The notes under the pieces: generated by a model
Told to the model about the DNA's origin: nothing
The model's input: the letters and a program-made list of their open reading frames with translations, nothing else
Database searches by the model: none
Program-made: the position numbers and the translations under genes
NCBI RefSeq assembly: GCF_002395745.1
Contig: NZ_DGUN01000067.1
Span: forward strand, 20,624 to 36,901
Reading direction: 5' to 3'
DNA: 16,278 nt
From: Fibrobacter sp. UBA4309
GTDB lineage: Bacteria > Fibrobacterota > Fibrobacteria > Fibrobacterales > Fibrobacteraceae
Shown here: piece after piece, positions 7,505-13,327 of the stretch
How positions within the stretch are numbered: position 1 is the stretch's first letter
How the letters are laid out: every line of letters begins with the position of its first letter

Positions 7505-8806
7505 ATGCGCAGAAGACTTTTGAGCGAAGGTGCCAAGGAACTCTCTTACGAAATCCGCGAGATCGTGAAGAAGGCAAACCAGCTCAAGGCACTCGGCCTC
7601 CCCATCCACTGGGAAAACATCGGCGACCCCATCGAAAAGAAATGCCAGATTCCCGACTGGATCAAGGACATCGTGGTCGACCTCGTCAAGACGAACCGCA
7701 GCTACGGCTACTGCCCCTCCAAGGGCATGCTCGAGACCCGCGAATTTTTGGTGAAAGAGAACAACAAGCTCGGCGGCGCACAGATTGGCGTCGACGACAT
7801 CCTGTTTTTCAACGGCCTCGGTGACGCCATCGCCACCATCTACGGCCTGCTCTCGATGAACACCCGCATCATCGGACCGGCCCCTGCCTACTCCACCCAC
7901 AGTTCCGCCGAAGCGGCACATGCCCACACGGCTCCCATCACCTACAGCCTCCAGCCCGAAAACCACTGGTACCCGGACCTGGAAGAACTGGAAAACAAGG
8001 TGAAATACAACCCGAGCATCGCGGGCATCCTAATTCTGAATCCGGACAATCCGACAGGCATGGTCTACCCGCTCGACATCCTCAAGAAGATTGTGGATAT
8101 CGCGAAGCGCTACAACCTGTTCATCATCTGCGACGAAATCTACAACAAGATTACGTACAATGGCGCCCACGCCTACGCGCTTGCCGAATACATCGGCGAC
8201 GTTCCGGGCATCGCGCTCAAGGGTATTTCCAAGGAATACCCGTGGCCGGGCGCTCGTTGCGGCTGGGCCGAATACTACAACCGCGACAAGGACGAACAGT
8301 TCGACGCCTTCTGCCGCGCTATCGACAACGCCAAGATGGTGGAAGTCTGCTCGACCACGCTCCCGCAGATGACCATTCCGCGCGTGCTGGGCGACAAGCG
8401 CTTTGCCGAACACCGCTCTGCACTTAACGAAAAAATCGGCCGCCGTAGCGCCATCATCAACGAAATCCTTTCCGACATTCCGGAACTGTACTTCAACCCG
8501 ACCTACGGCGCATTCTACAACACCATCATCTTCCGCGAAGGCACCCTGAACAGCCACCAGACCTTGAAGATCGACAACCCGATCATCAAGAAGAAGGTGG
8601 AAGAATGGTGCAGCAAGACGACGAACCTCGACTACCGCTTCGTGTACTACCTGCTGGGCGCGAAGGGCATCTGCGTGGTGCCGAGCACGAGCTTCTGCAC
8701 GGACTTGAAGGGTTTCCGCGTGACTCTCCTCGAAGAAGACGAAGAAGAACTGCGCGAAGTGTTCACCACGATTCACGACGCCATCGTGGAATACCTGCAC
8801 AGCTAG
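7505..8806 (+). CDS. Class I/II PLP-dependent aminotransferase (fold type I)
   Basis: This cytosolic enzyme most likely transfers an amino group between an amino acid and a 2-oxo acid using pyridoxal phosphate. The 433-residue protein shows the fold-type-I landmarks in order: G-rich cofactor loop FNGLGDAIA (103-110), NPDNPTG (179-185), the pyridine-binding aspartate D210 and tyrosine Y213 in ICDEIYN, the Schiff-base lysine K243 in KGISKEYPWPGARCGW, and R251 in the same block. The C-terminal arginine that binds the substrate carboxylate is probably in GFRVTLL. An AGGAG Shine-Dalgarno (7494-7498) lies six bases before the ATG. The PWPGARCGW variant after the lysine differs from the usual aspartate aminotransferase motif and suggests a distinct subgroup. 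I cannot fix the substrate; alanine, aspartate or aromatic amino acids are all possible. A PotD-like gene follows 34 bases later on the same strand with no terminator. Confidence 0.9.
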   Translation: MRRRLLSEGAKELSYEIREIVKKANQLKALGLPIHWENIGDPIEKKCQIPDWIKDIVVDLVKTNRSYGYCPSKGMLETREFLVKENNKLGGAQIGVDDILFFNGLGDAIATIYGLLSMNTRIIGPAPAYSTHSSAEAAHAHTAPITYSLQPENHWYPDLEELENKVKYNPSIAGILILNPDNPTGMVYPLDILKKIVDIAKRYNLFIICDEIYNKITYNGAHAYALAEYIGDVPGIALKGISKEYPWPGARCGWAEYYNRDKDEQFDAFCRAIDNAKMVEVCSTTLPQMTIPRVLGDKRFAEHRSALNEKIGRRSAIINEILSDIPELYFNPTYGAFYNTIIFREGTLNSHQTLKIDNPIIKKKVEEWCSKTTNLDYRFVYYLLGAKGICVVPSTSFCTDLKGFRVTLLEEDEEELREVFTTIHDAIVEYLHS

Positions 8807-8840
8807 AAATCGTATTTCGGATTCATAAAAAGGGGAAGCT

Positions 8841-9914
8841 ATGGGAAAAAGTAAGGCCATCTACCTAGCAGCTGCGTTTTTTGCCATCATGGCTGCCGTT
8901 ATTTTCTGCAACTGCAATGATGAATCTAAACATCCGTCCAAGGTGGTCTCGGTTCTGATTTACAGTGAATACATTGACCCGGCCATGTTGGACGATTTCC
9001 AGAGGCAAGCCGGTTACACCCTATCCCTGGACCTCTACGAAGCCCAGGAAGAAATGATAGCCAAGTTGCAGTCGGCCGACACGAAACCGTACGATGTCAT
9101 CATCGCCTCCGACGTGGTCATCCAGCAGATGGTCAACCTCGGGCTCATCGCCGCCATCGATACGAACAAGGTTCCGAACCATGTAAACATCGCTCCCCAG
9201 TTCAAGAACCCGAACTACGATCCGAACAACACCTATACCCTCCCCTATCTGTGGGGCACTACGGGCATCCTCTACCGCGACAAAGACATCTCCCCGGACC
9301 AGGTGAGCTACAGCATGCTCTTCGATTCTACAAAGACCAAAGGCAGCTTCAGCCTGCTCGAAGAAAGCCGCTCCATGCTCTCCATGGCACTCCTCGCCAA
9401 GGGCTTTGACGCCAACAGCGTAGACAAGAAGGAAATCGACCAGGCAGCAGAACTCATCCTGCAGGCCAAGAAGGATCCGCATTTTGTCGGATTCGACGGT
9501 TCCGTAGGCAGTAAAGACAAGGTGCTTTCGGGCAAGGACTGGGCCGCCATCGTATTCAACGGCGAAGCCATGGCCGCCATCGACGAAGACCATTCGCTCC
9601 AGTTCTCCATCCCGGTCGAAGGCTCCTTCATGTGGGTAGACGCCATGACAATCGGCAGCAGGTCGCAGAACGTGGAAGGCGCCTACGCCTTCATGAACTA
9701 CATTCTCGACGGCCAGATCGGCGCGCAACTTGCGAAGTTCATCAACTACGCAACCCCGAACAAGGCCTCGATTGCCTTCCTGGACAAGGAATTCACCGGA
9801 AACCACGTTATCAATCCTTCCGAGGAAGAAATCGGCCGCATGGTGTTCCTGAGGGATCCGGGCGAAGCAGCCAAGCTGTTCGACGAAGCCTGGAAAACCA
9901 TCAAGACGCGATAG
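8841..9914 (+). CDS. PotD/PotF-like spermidine/putrescine-binding protein, probable lipoprotein, orphan
   Basis: This is a periplasmic-binding-protein-type receptor of the polyamine ABC transporter class. The 357-residue protein starts with a short basic stretch (MGKSK) and a hydrophobic segment (7-22), followed by C23 and C25. The lipobox is non-canonical (VIFC or FCNC), so lipidation is likely but not certain. Family motifs are YSEYIDPAMLDDF (41-53), PYDVIIASDVVIQQM (83-97), YTLPYLWGTTGI (132-143) and SFMWVDAMTIGS, where the Trp-Val-Asp matches the polyamine-binding WxD of PotD. The first binding aromatic, usually a tryptophan, is Y41. The AGGGGA before the ATG is a good Shine-Dalgarno. No potA, potB or potC gene lies in the window, so the transporter partners, if any, are elsewhere. 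It is probably cotranscribed with the aminotransferase. Polyamine specificity is inferred from family only. Confidence 0.88.
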   Translation: MGKSKAIYLAAAFFAIMAAVIFCNCNDESKHPSKVVSVLIYSEYIDPAMLDDFQRQAGYTLSLDLYEAQEEMIAKLQSADTKPYDVIIASDVVIQQMVNLGLIAAIDTNKVPNHVNIAPQFKNPNYDPNNTYTLPYLWGTTGILYRDKDISPDQVSYSMLFDSTKTKGSFSLLEESRSMLSMALLAKGFDANSVDKKEIDQAAELILQAKKDPHFVGFDGSVGSKDKVLSGKDWAAIVFNGEAMAAIDEDHSLQFSIPVEGSFMWVDAMTIGSRSQNVEGAYAFMNYILDGQIGAQLAKFINYATPNKASIAFLDKEFTGNHVINPSEEEIGRMVFLRDPGEAAKLFDEAWKTIKTR

Positions 9915-9938
9915 TCCGACTCCGAATTTAACAATATA

Positions 9939-9958
9939 GGGATAAACCTGTTTATTCC
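9939..9958. terminator. Possible hairpin between convergent genes
   Basis: GGGATAAA (9939-9946) can pair with TTTATTCC (9951-9958) around a CCTG loop, with one G-T wobble. It sits between the stops of the PotD-like gene and xth and overlaps the xth stop codon. It lacks a clear T-tract on either strand, so it may act as a weak or factor-assisted terminator, or only stabilise the 3' ends. Confidence 0.35.
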
Positions 9959-10755
9959 GCGTGGCTAATGGGCAGCGGCGGGAACGGGGGTTCCAGTTCT
10001 ATGCTGATGGGGCAATGGTCCGAGCCCATGACTTCGGAATGGATTTCCGCATTCACGATATTCGGGGCCAGGTCCTCGTCGACAAAGGCGTAGTCGATAC
10101 GCCAGCCGACATTGCGCTTGCGGGCGCCGAAACGGTTTGACCACCAGGAATAACGGTCCCGGTCTTCCGGGTGCAAGAGTCGGAACGAATCCACGAATCC
10201 GCTTTCTACATATTTGTCCATCCAGGCGCGCTCGATGGGCAGGAACCCGCTGATGTTTTCGTTTTCCTTGGGGCGCGCGATGTCGATTTCCTTGTGGCAG
10301 GTGTTGTAGTCGCCAACGGTCACCACGTGTTTGCCGTCTGCAATCCAATGCTTGCAGTTGTCCAGGAACGCATCGTAAAAACGGAGCTTGTAGTCCAGAC
10401 GGTCATCGCCGGAGCCTCCGTTCGGGAAATAAATGGAGTTGAGCACCCAGTCGGGGAACACCAGCTGCAAGACGCGGCCTTCTTCGTCGAATTCCTCGAT
10501 ATCGAACCCATAGTTTACGGAATCCGGTTCAATTTGCGAGAAAATGGCCACGCCACTGTAACCCTTCTTGCGACGGCAGGGATTCCAGTACGTGAAGTAT
10601 CCTTCAGGTTTACGGATGGACTCGGGAACCTGGTCCTCGTCGGCACGAGTTTCCTGCAAGCACAGGATTTCCGGTTTTTGGGTATTGAACCAATCCTCGA
10701 AACCCTTCTTGATTGCCGAACGTATGCCGTTCACATTCCAACTATAGATGTTCAT
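9952..10755 (-). CDS. xth: Exodeoxyribonuclease III / AP endonuclease (Xth family)
   Basis: This base-excision-repair nuclease cleaves DNA at abasic sites and removes 3' blocking groups or nucleotides from double-stranded DNA. The 267-residue length is typical of ExoIII. Active-site motifs of the EEP superfamily are all visible: WNVNGIR (N7), LQETRA (E35), YSGVAIFS, YFPNGGSGDDR (Y109), GDYNTCH (D149, N151), RYSWWS, WRIDY (D221) and GSDHCPI (D246, H247). The start ATG (complement of 10753-10755) has no clear Shine-Dalgarno. A well-spaced promoter lies upstream, with a predicted leader of about 26 bases. The gene converges on the PotD-like gene and diverges from the small lipoprotein gene. No catalytic residue appears to be missing. 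Confidence 0.96.
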   Translation of the reverse strand: MNIYSWNVNGIRSAIKKGFEDWFNTQKPEILCLQETRADEDQVPESIRKPEGYFTYWNPCRRKKGYSGVAIFSQIEPDSVNYGFDIEEFDEEGRVLQLVFPDWVLNSIYFPNGGSGDDRLDYKLRFYDAFLDNCKHWIADGKHVVTVGDYNTCHKEIDIARPKENENISGFLPIERAWMDKYVESGFVDSFRLLHPEDRDRYSWWSNRFGARKRNVGWRIDYAFVDEDLAPNIVNAEIHSEVMGSDHCPISIELEPPFPPLPISHAE

Positions 10756-10784
10756 TATTTACCAGTTACACAACAATCCGTATA

Positions 10785-10816
10785 CAAAGATAAATTTTAG
10801 AACCCGGATAGTCAAC
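10785..10816 (-). promoter_or_regulatory. Promoter of xth
   Basis: Read on the minus strand, TTGACT (10815-10810) is followed by 17 bases and TATCTT (10792-10787), a good sigma-70-like pair. The same DNA also fits the Bacteroides-type pattern: GTTG (10816-10813), 20 bases, then TATCTTTG (10792-10785), an exact TAnnTTTG. Transcription should begin near 10781, giving a leader of about 26 bases. Confidence 0.7.
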
Positions 10817-10896
10817 TAGGCCCCCCTCTTTCAGGGTTTAAGTCAAAAAATTTACATATTCTCAACAAAAAAAGGTTCTTTTTCATTAAACAAAAT

Positions 10897-10904
10897 TATA
10901 TTTG
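10897..10904 (+). promoter_or_regulatory. TAnnTTTG-type promoter box of the lipoprotein gene, predicted leaderless
   Basis: TATATTTG matches TAnnTTTG exactly and sits only four bases before the ATG at 10909. Using the usual distance from this box to the first transcribed base, transcription should begin at or next to the start codon. No Shine-Dalgarno is present. The upstream TTTG or -35 element is not recognisable at the expected spacing. Confidence 0.5.
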
Positions 10905-10908
10905 CAAT

Positions 10909-11535
10909 ATGAAGATTTCTTTAGCTGTCATCAAGTTTACACCTGTCGTCCTCGCCCTTTCCCTGCTTTCCGGCTGTGCCGGTTCCGGCGACGAACAGCT
11001 CGAAATACCTACGAACCTGCCACCGATTTGCCGCGACATCGACTTCTCGTCCAATCCCGACATGCGCGAGGTTTGCGGAGTACGCAAGGCGCACAACAAG
11101 GCTTATAAGAACATCCCCCAGCAGCGTTATCTCATCAAGCCCGCAGAGACTTCCATCGTAAAGACGGGCAACAAGCTCGAACTGCGTTTCCAGAACTCCC
11201 TACCCTTGGAACTGCGCGGCGGCATTGCCGACGACCTCCAGTTCAGCCAGGATCTCCGCCTGCAGCGCGTGGCCAACACGTACGATTACCACGAAATCTA
11301 CAACAAGGATTCCGGAGCACGTCTTCGCATTTTCAAGATGGGCATCCCGACCGAAGCCCGCACCACCTACAATTTCTGCTTCCGCATTCCCGAAAAGAAG
11401 GGTAATGCCCGTACCCGCAGCAAGGCCATGGGTACGAACATTGAAGAAATCGAATGCACCGACTTTGAACAAATTGTAGCAGCAGACCTCGCCGCCAAGA
11501 AAGCCGCCCAGGAAGCTGCCGCCAAGGCAAAGTAG
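10909..11535 (+). CDS. Hypothetical lipoprotein, unrecognised family
   Basis: I do not recognise this 208-residue protein. It begins with a classical lipoprotein signal: a basic N-terminus (MKISLAVIK), a hydrophobic core to residue 20 and the lipobox LLSGC with C23 as the lipidated cysteine, followed by AGSGDE. No Asp at +2 argues for outer-membrane sorting by the E. coli rule, which may not hold here. The mature part is polar, contains cysteines at about 41, 56, 157 and 184 that could form disulfides, and includes the stretch KLELRFQNSLPLELRGGI. The last 20 residues are an Ala/Lys-rich helix-like tail (AADLAAKKAAQEAAAKAK). It is transcribed divergently from xth and lies 46 bases before the RNase Z-like gene. 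It is probably a lineage-specific envelope protein; no function can be assigned. Confidence 0.8.
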   Translation: MKISLAVIKFTPVVLALSLLSGCAGSGDEQLEIPTNLPPICRDIDFSSNPDMREVCGVRKAHNKAYKNIPQQRYLIKPAETSIVKTGNKLELRFQNSLPLELRGGIADDLQFSQDLRLQRVANTYDYHEIYNKDSGARLRIFKMGIPTEARTTYNFCFRIPEKKGNARTRSKAMGTNIEEIECTDFEQIVAADLAAKKAAQEAAAKAK

Positions 11536-11564
11536 AAACACGGCAAGGATTTTTTTCTAAATTT

Positions 11565-11588
11565 TCGTCACGGTAAATATTGTGACGA
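11565..11588. promoter_or_regulatory. Inverted repeat TCGTCAC-N10-GTGACGA over a start codon
   Basis: Two perfect seven-base arms (11565-11571 and 11582-11588) flank a ten-base A/T-rich centre. The right arm begins with the GTG start codon of the RNase Z-like gene. It could be an operator for a dimeric regulator or, in the mRNA, a hairpin that hides the initiation region. A near-match TAAATTTT to the TAnnTTTG box (11558-11565) lies directly upstream. Confidence 0.5.
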
Positions 11589-12472
11589 CAGAAAACAGGT
11601 ACATCCACAACGCCCTCAAACAAGTCCACCACAAGGTGGCCTGTTCTGCGTTACAGGGCTTTTCGATTTCCGGACTCGCGACGTATTTCTTGTTCCCCGA
11701 AATGGATTTTTGCGTCGACATGGGCGAATGCCCGCTGAACGCGACACCTCTTGACCATGTATTCCTGACGCACGCCCACGGCGACCATGCCCGTTGCATC
11801 ATGAGGCACAACAGCCTCCGCAAGATGATGGGCGTCGAACGCGACAGCGTATACTACCTCCCGGAAAGCATCTGCGAAGGCGCCAAGGCGTGGATCAAGG
11901 CCGAAGCGCTTTTCGAAGGCGTAAACGAATCCAAGTTCCGCTACCCCGAAATCGAACCGGTCAAGGCCGGCGAAAGGATTCCGCTGCGCTACCGCAAGGA
12001 CCTGGTGCTGGAACCGTTTTCGGTAAAGCATTCCGTGCCCGCAATGGGAGCGACAGTGCTCCTGCACAAGAAAAAGCTGAAAGACGAATTCCTCGGCAAG
12101 TCGGCTAGCGAAATCATAGAACTGCGCAAGAACGGCGTAGAAGTCACACGGGAAGTTTACGAACCGCAGTTGAGCTTCATGGGCGACTGCCTGGGCGAAA
12201 GTCTGCTCGAAAACCCCGACGTGTTCAAGTCGAAGGTGCTGATTACCGAATGCACCTTCCTGGACAACGACGAAGAACAGATGGCCCACAAGAAGGGGCA
12301 CACACACCTGAACAGCATCGTGAAGGCGCTCAACGAAATGGGTGACGACGTGAAATGCGAACAGATTATTCTGAGCCATTTCTCCATGAAATACTCGGAA
12401 AAGCATATCCAGGAGACCCTCAAAAAGAACATCCCCGAGAAATTCCGGGACAGGGTTGTAGCGTTTATTTAA
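11582..12472 (+). CDS. Metallo-beta-lactamase-fold hydrolase, RNase Z-like
   Basis: This is a zinc-dependent hydrolase of the RNase Z (tRNase Z / ElaC) branch, which in most members trims tRNA 3' trailers. The 296-residue length is close to the usual 300. Metal-ligand motifs in order are THAHGDH (H64, H66, D68, H69), VKHSVPAMG (H150), FMGDCLGE (D202), KKGHTHLNS (resembling the RNase Z AxxxGHxT motif) and ILSHFS (H266). The stretch HKKKLKDEF with its downstream LRKNGVEV resembles the RNase Z substrate loop. A true tRNase Z role is inferred; a related metal hydrolase is possible. The start is a GTG, because an in-frame TAA at 11558-11560 leaves no upstream ATG and the next Met is at residue 41. 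There is no Shine-Dalgarno, and the start lies inside an inverted repeat. trmB, another tRNA gene, follows. Confidence 0.85.
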   Translation: MTTENRYIHNALKQVHHKVACSALQGFSISGLATYFLFPEMDFCVDMGECPLNATPLDHVFLTHAHGDHARCIMRHNSLRKMMGVERDSVYYLPESICEGAKAWIKAEALFEGVNESKFRYPEIEPVKAGERIPLRYRKDLVLEPFSVKHSVPAMGATVLLHKKKLKDEFLGKSASEIIELRKNGVEVTREVYEPQLSFMGDCLGESLLENPDVFKSKVLITECTFLDNDEEQMAHKKGHTHLNSIVKALNEMGDDVKCEQIILSHFSMKYSEKHIQETLKKNIPEKFRDRVVAFI

Positions 12473-12493
12473 TTGATAATTGATGATTGATAA
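12473..12493 (+). repeat. Three tandem 7-base repeats TTGATRA
   Basis: TTGATAA, TTGATGA and TTGATAA follow one another without a gap. They start right after the stop of the RNase Z-like gene and fill most of the 26-base spacer before trmB. Flanking TTAATT (12469-12474) and AATTAA (12492-12497) are complementary. The seven-base period places TGA or TAA in every forward frame, so it acts as a multi-frame stop. It contains no Shine-Dalgarno for trmB. Confidence 0.7.
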
Positions 12494-12498
12494 TTAAT

Positions 12499-13260
12499 AT
12501 GAGTGAAGATACAATCAACAAGAACGTAGAAGAAGTTGCCGAAAATGCAGCCGAAAAGCAGGTCGTAATTCCCGAATTCTACCGAGACCTGAATGCAGAC
12601 CCCGAACAGAAGGGTCTGTGGCACTACGTGTTCCGTACGAACGGCGACCGCAAGCCCATCAAGACCGCCGATGGAAAGCCTCACAGGCTCGACTTCAACT
12701 GGAAGGATATGTTCCCTAACGAGAACGGGCACATCGAAGTCGAAATCGGCAGTGGCAAGGGCAATTTCATGACGGACTACGCCGAAAAGCACCCCGATTA
12801 CTTTATCATGGGCAGCGAATGGGACTACACGTGGGCGGCATTCGCCGTCGAACGCATGACCAAGCGCGGCGTCGTGGCCCAGGGGAATGCGGCCATGCTG
12901 CGCGGTGACGTATTCTATTTCTTGCGGGACTGCGTCAAAAGCAATACCGTCGACGCATTCCACATGTATTTTCCGGACCCGTGGCCCAAGGAACGCCACC
13001 ACAAGAACAGGCTCCTGCGCCCCGATTTCTTGACCGAAGTCGCGCGCTGCCTCAAGCCGGGCAAGAGAATCTTCTACTGGGGAACCGACCACAAGGAATA
13101 CAACGAAATCGCCCTCGAGACGTTTGACGCCTTCCCCACCTGCAAGGTAATCGTGCGCAACACGGCCGAACCCACCGAAGGAATCACAACCGGATTCGAA
13201 CGCAAGTACAAGAAAGAAGGCAGGCCCATCTACCGGAGCATTATCGAATTCGAAAAGTAG
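12499..13260 (+). CDS. trmB: tRNA (guanine-N7-)-methyltransferase TrmB
   Basis: TrmB uses S-adenosylmethionine to methylate N7 of guanosine 46 in the tRNA variable loop. The 253-residue protein carries the class I methyltransferase SAM loop EIGSGKGNF (82-90), the TrmB signature FPDPWPKERHHKNRL (158-172), FYWGTDHKEY (192-201) and the C-terminal TGFERKY (231-237), equivalent to the TxYE motif that contacts substrate. An N-terminal extension of roughly 60-70 residues precedes the core and is acidic over its first 20. I chose the ATG at 12499; an in-frame TTG at 12487 lies inside the TTGATRA repeat and is unlikely. No Shine-Dalgarno precedes the ATG. The gene follows the RNase Z-like gene after 26 bases, so the two tRNA-related genes are probably cotranscribed. 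Confidence 0.96.
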   Translation: MSEDTINKNVEEVAENAAEKQVVIPEFYRDLNADPEQKGLWHYVFRTNGDRKPIKTADGKPHRLDFNWKDMFPNENGHIEVEIGSGKGNFMTDYAEKHPDYFIMGSEWDYTWAAFAVERMTKRGVVAQGNAAMLRGDVFYFLRDCVKSNTVDAFHMYFPDPWPKERHHKNRLLRPDFLTEVARCLKPGKRIFYWGTDHKEYNEIALETFDAFPTCKVIVRNTAEPTEGITTGFERKYKKEGRPIYRSIIEFEK

Positions 13261-13285
13261 GATTGACCCGTCTCCAAAAGACAGG

Positions 13286-13300
13286 TGTCATATTTTGACA
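13286..13300. promoter_or_regulatory. Inverted repeat TGTCA-N5-TGACA in the recN promoter
   Basis: Perfect five-base arms (13286-13290 and 13296-13300) surround TATTT. The right arm coincides with TTGACA (13295-13300) and the TTTG box (13294-13297) of the recN promoter, so a bound dimer would block RNA polymerase. recN is commonly under LexA control, which makes a repressor site plausible. The sequence is not a classical LexA box. Confidence 0.5.
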
Positions 13301-13325
13301 TGTATTTTTTGTTAGATTAGTTTTG
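13294..13325 (+). promoter_or_regulatory. Promoter of recN, predicted leaderless
   Basis: TTTG (13294-13297), 20 bases, then TAGTTTTG (13318-13325) matches the Bacteroides-type TTTG-N20-TAnnTTTG pattern exactly. The sigma-70 reading, TTGACA at 13295-13300 with TAGTTT 17 bases later, is also possible. The ATG lies two bases after the downstream box, so transcription should begin at or within a base or two of the start codon. No Shine-Dalgarno is present. Confidence 0.6.
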
Positions 13326-13327
13326 AC

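Noticed and set aside
8807..8840. Terminator between the aminotransferase and the PotD-like gene
   Set aside because: Only a weak GAAAT/ATTTC stem and no T-tract in the 34-base gap, so cotranscription is more likely.
12487..12498. TTG start extending TrmB by four residues
   Set aside because: It falls inside the TTGATRA repeat, and the ATG at 12499 is a better start codon.
13261..13327. Canonical LexA box at recN
   Set aside because: Neither an E. coli CTGT-N8-ACAG nor a Bacillus GAAC-N4-GTTC box is present; only the TGTCA-N5-TGACA palindrome is seen.
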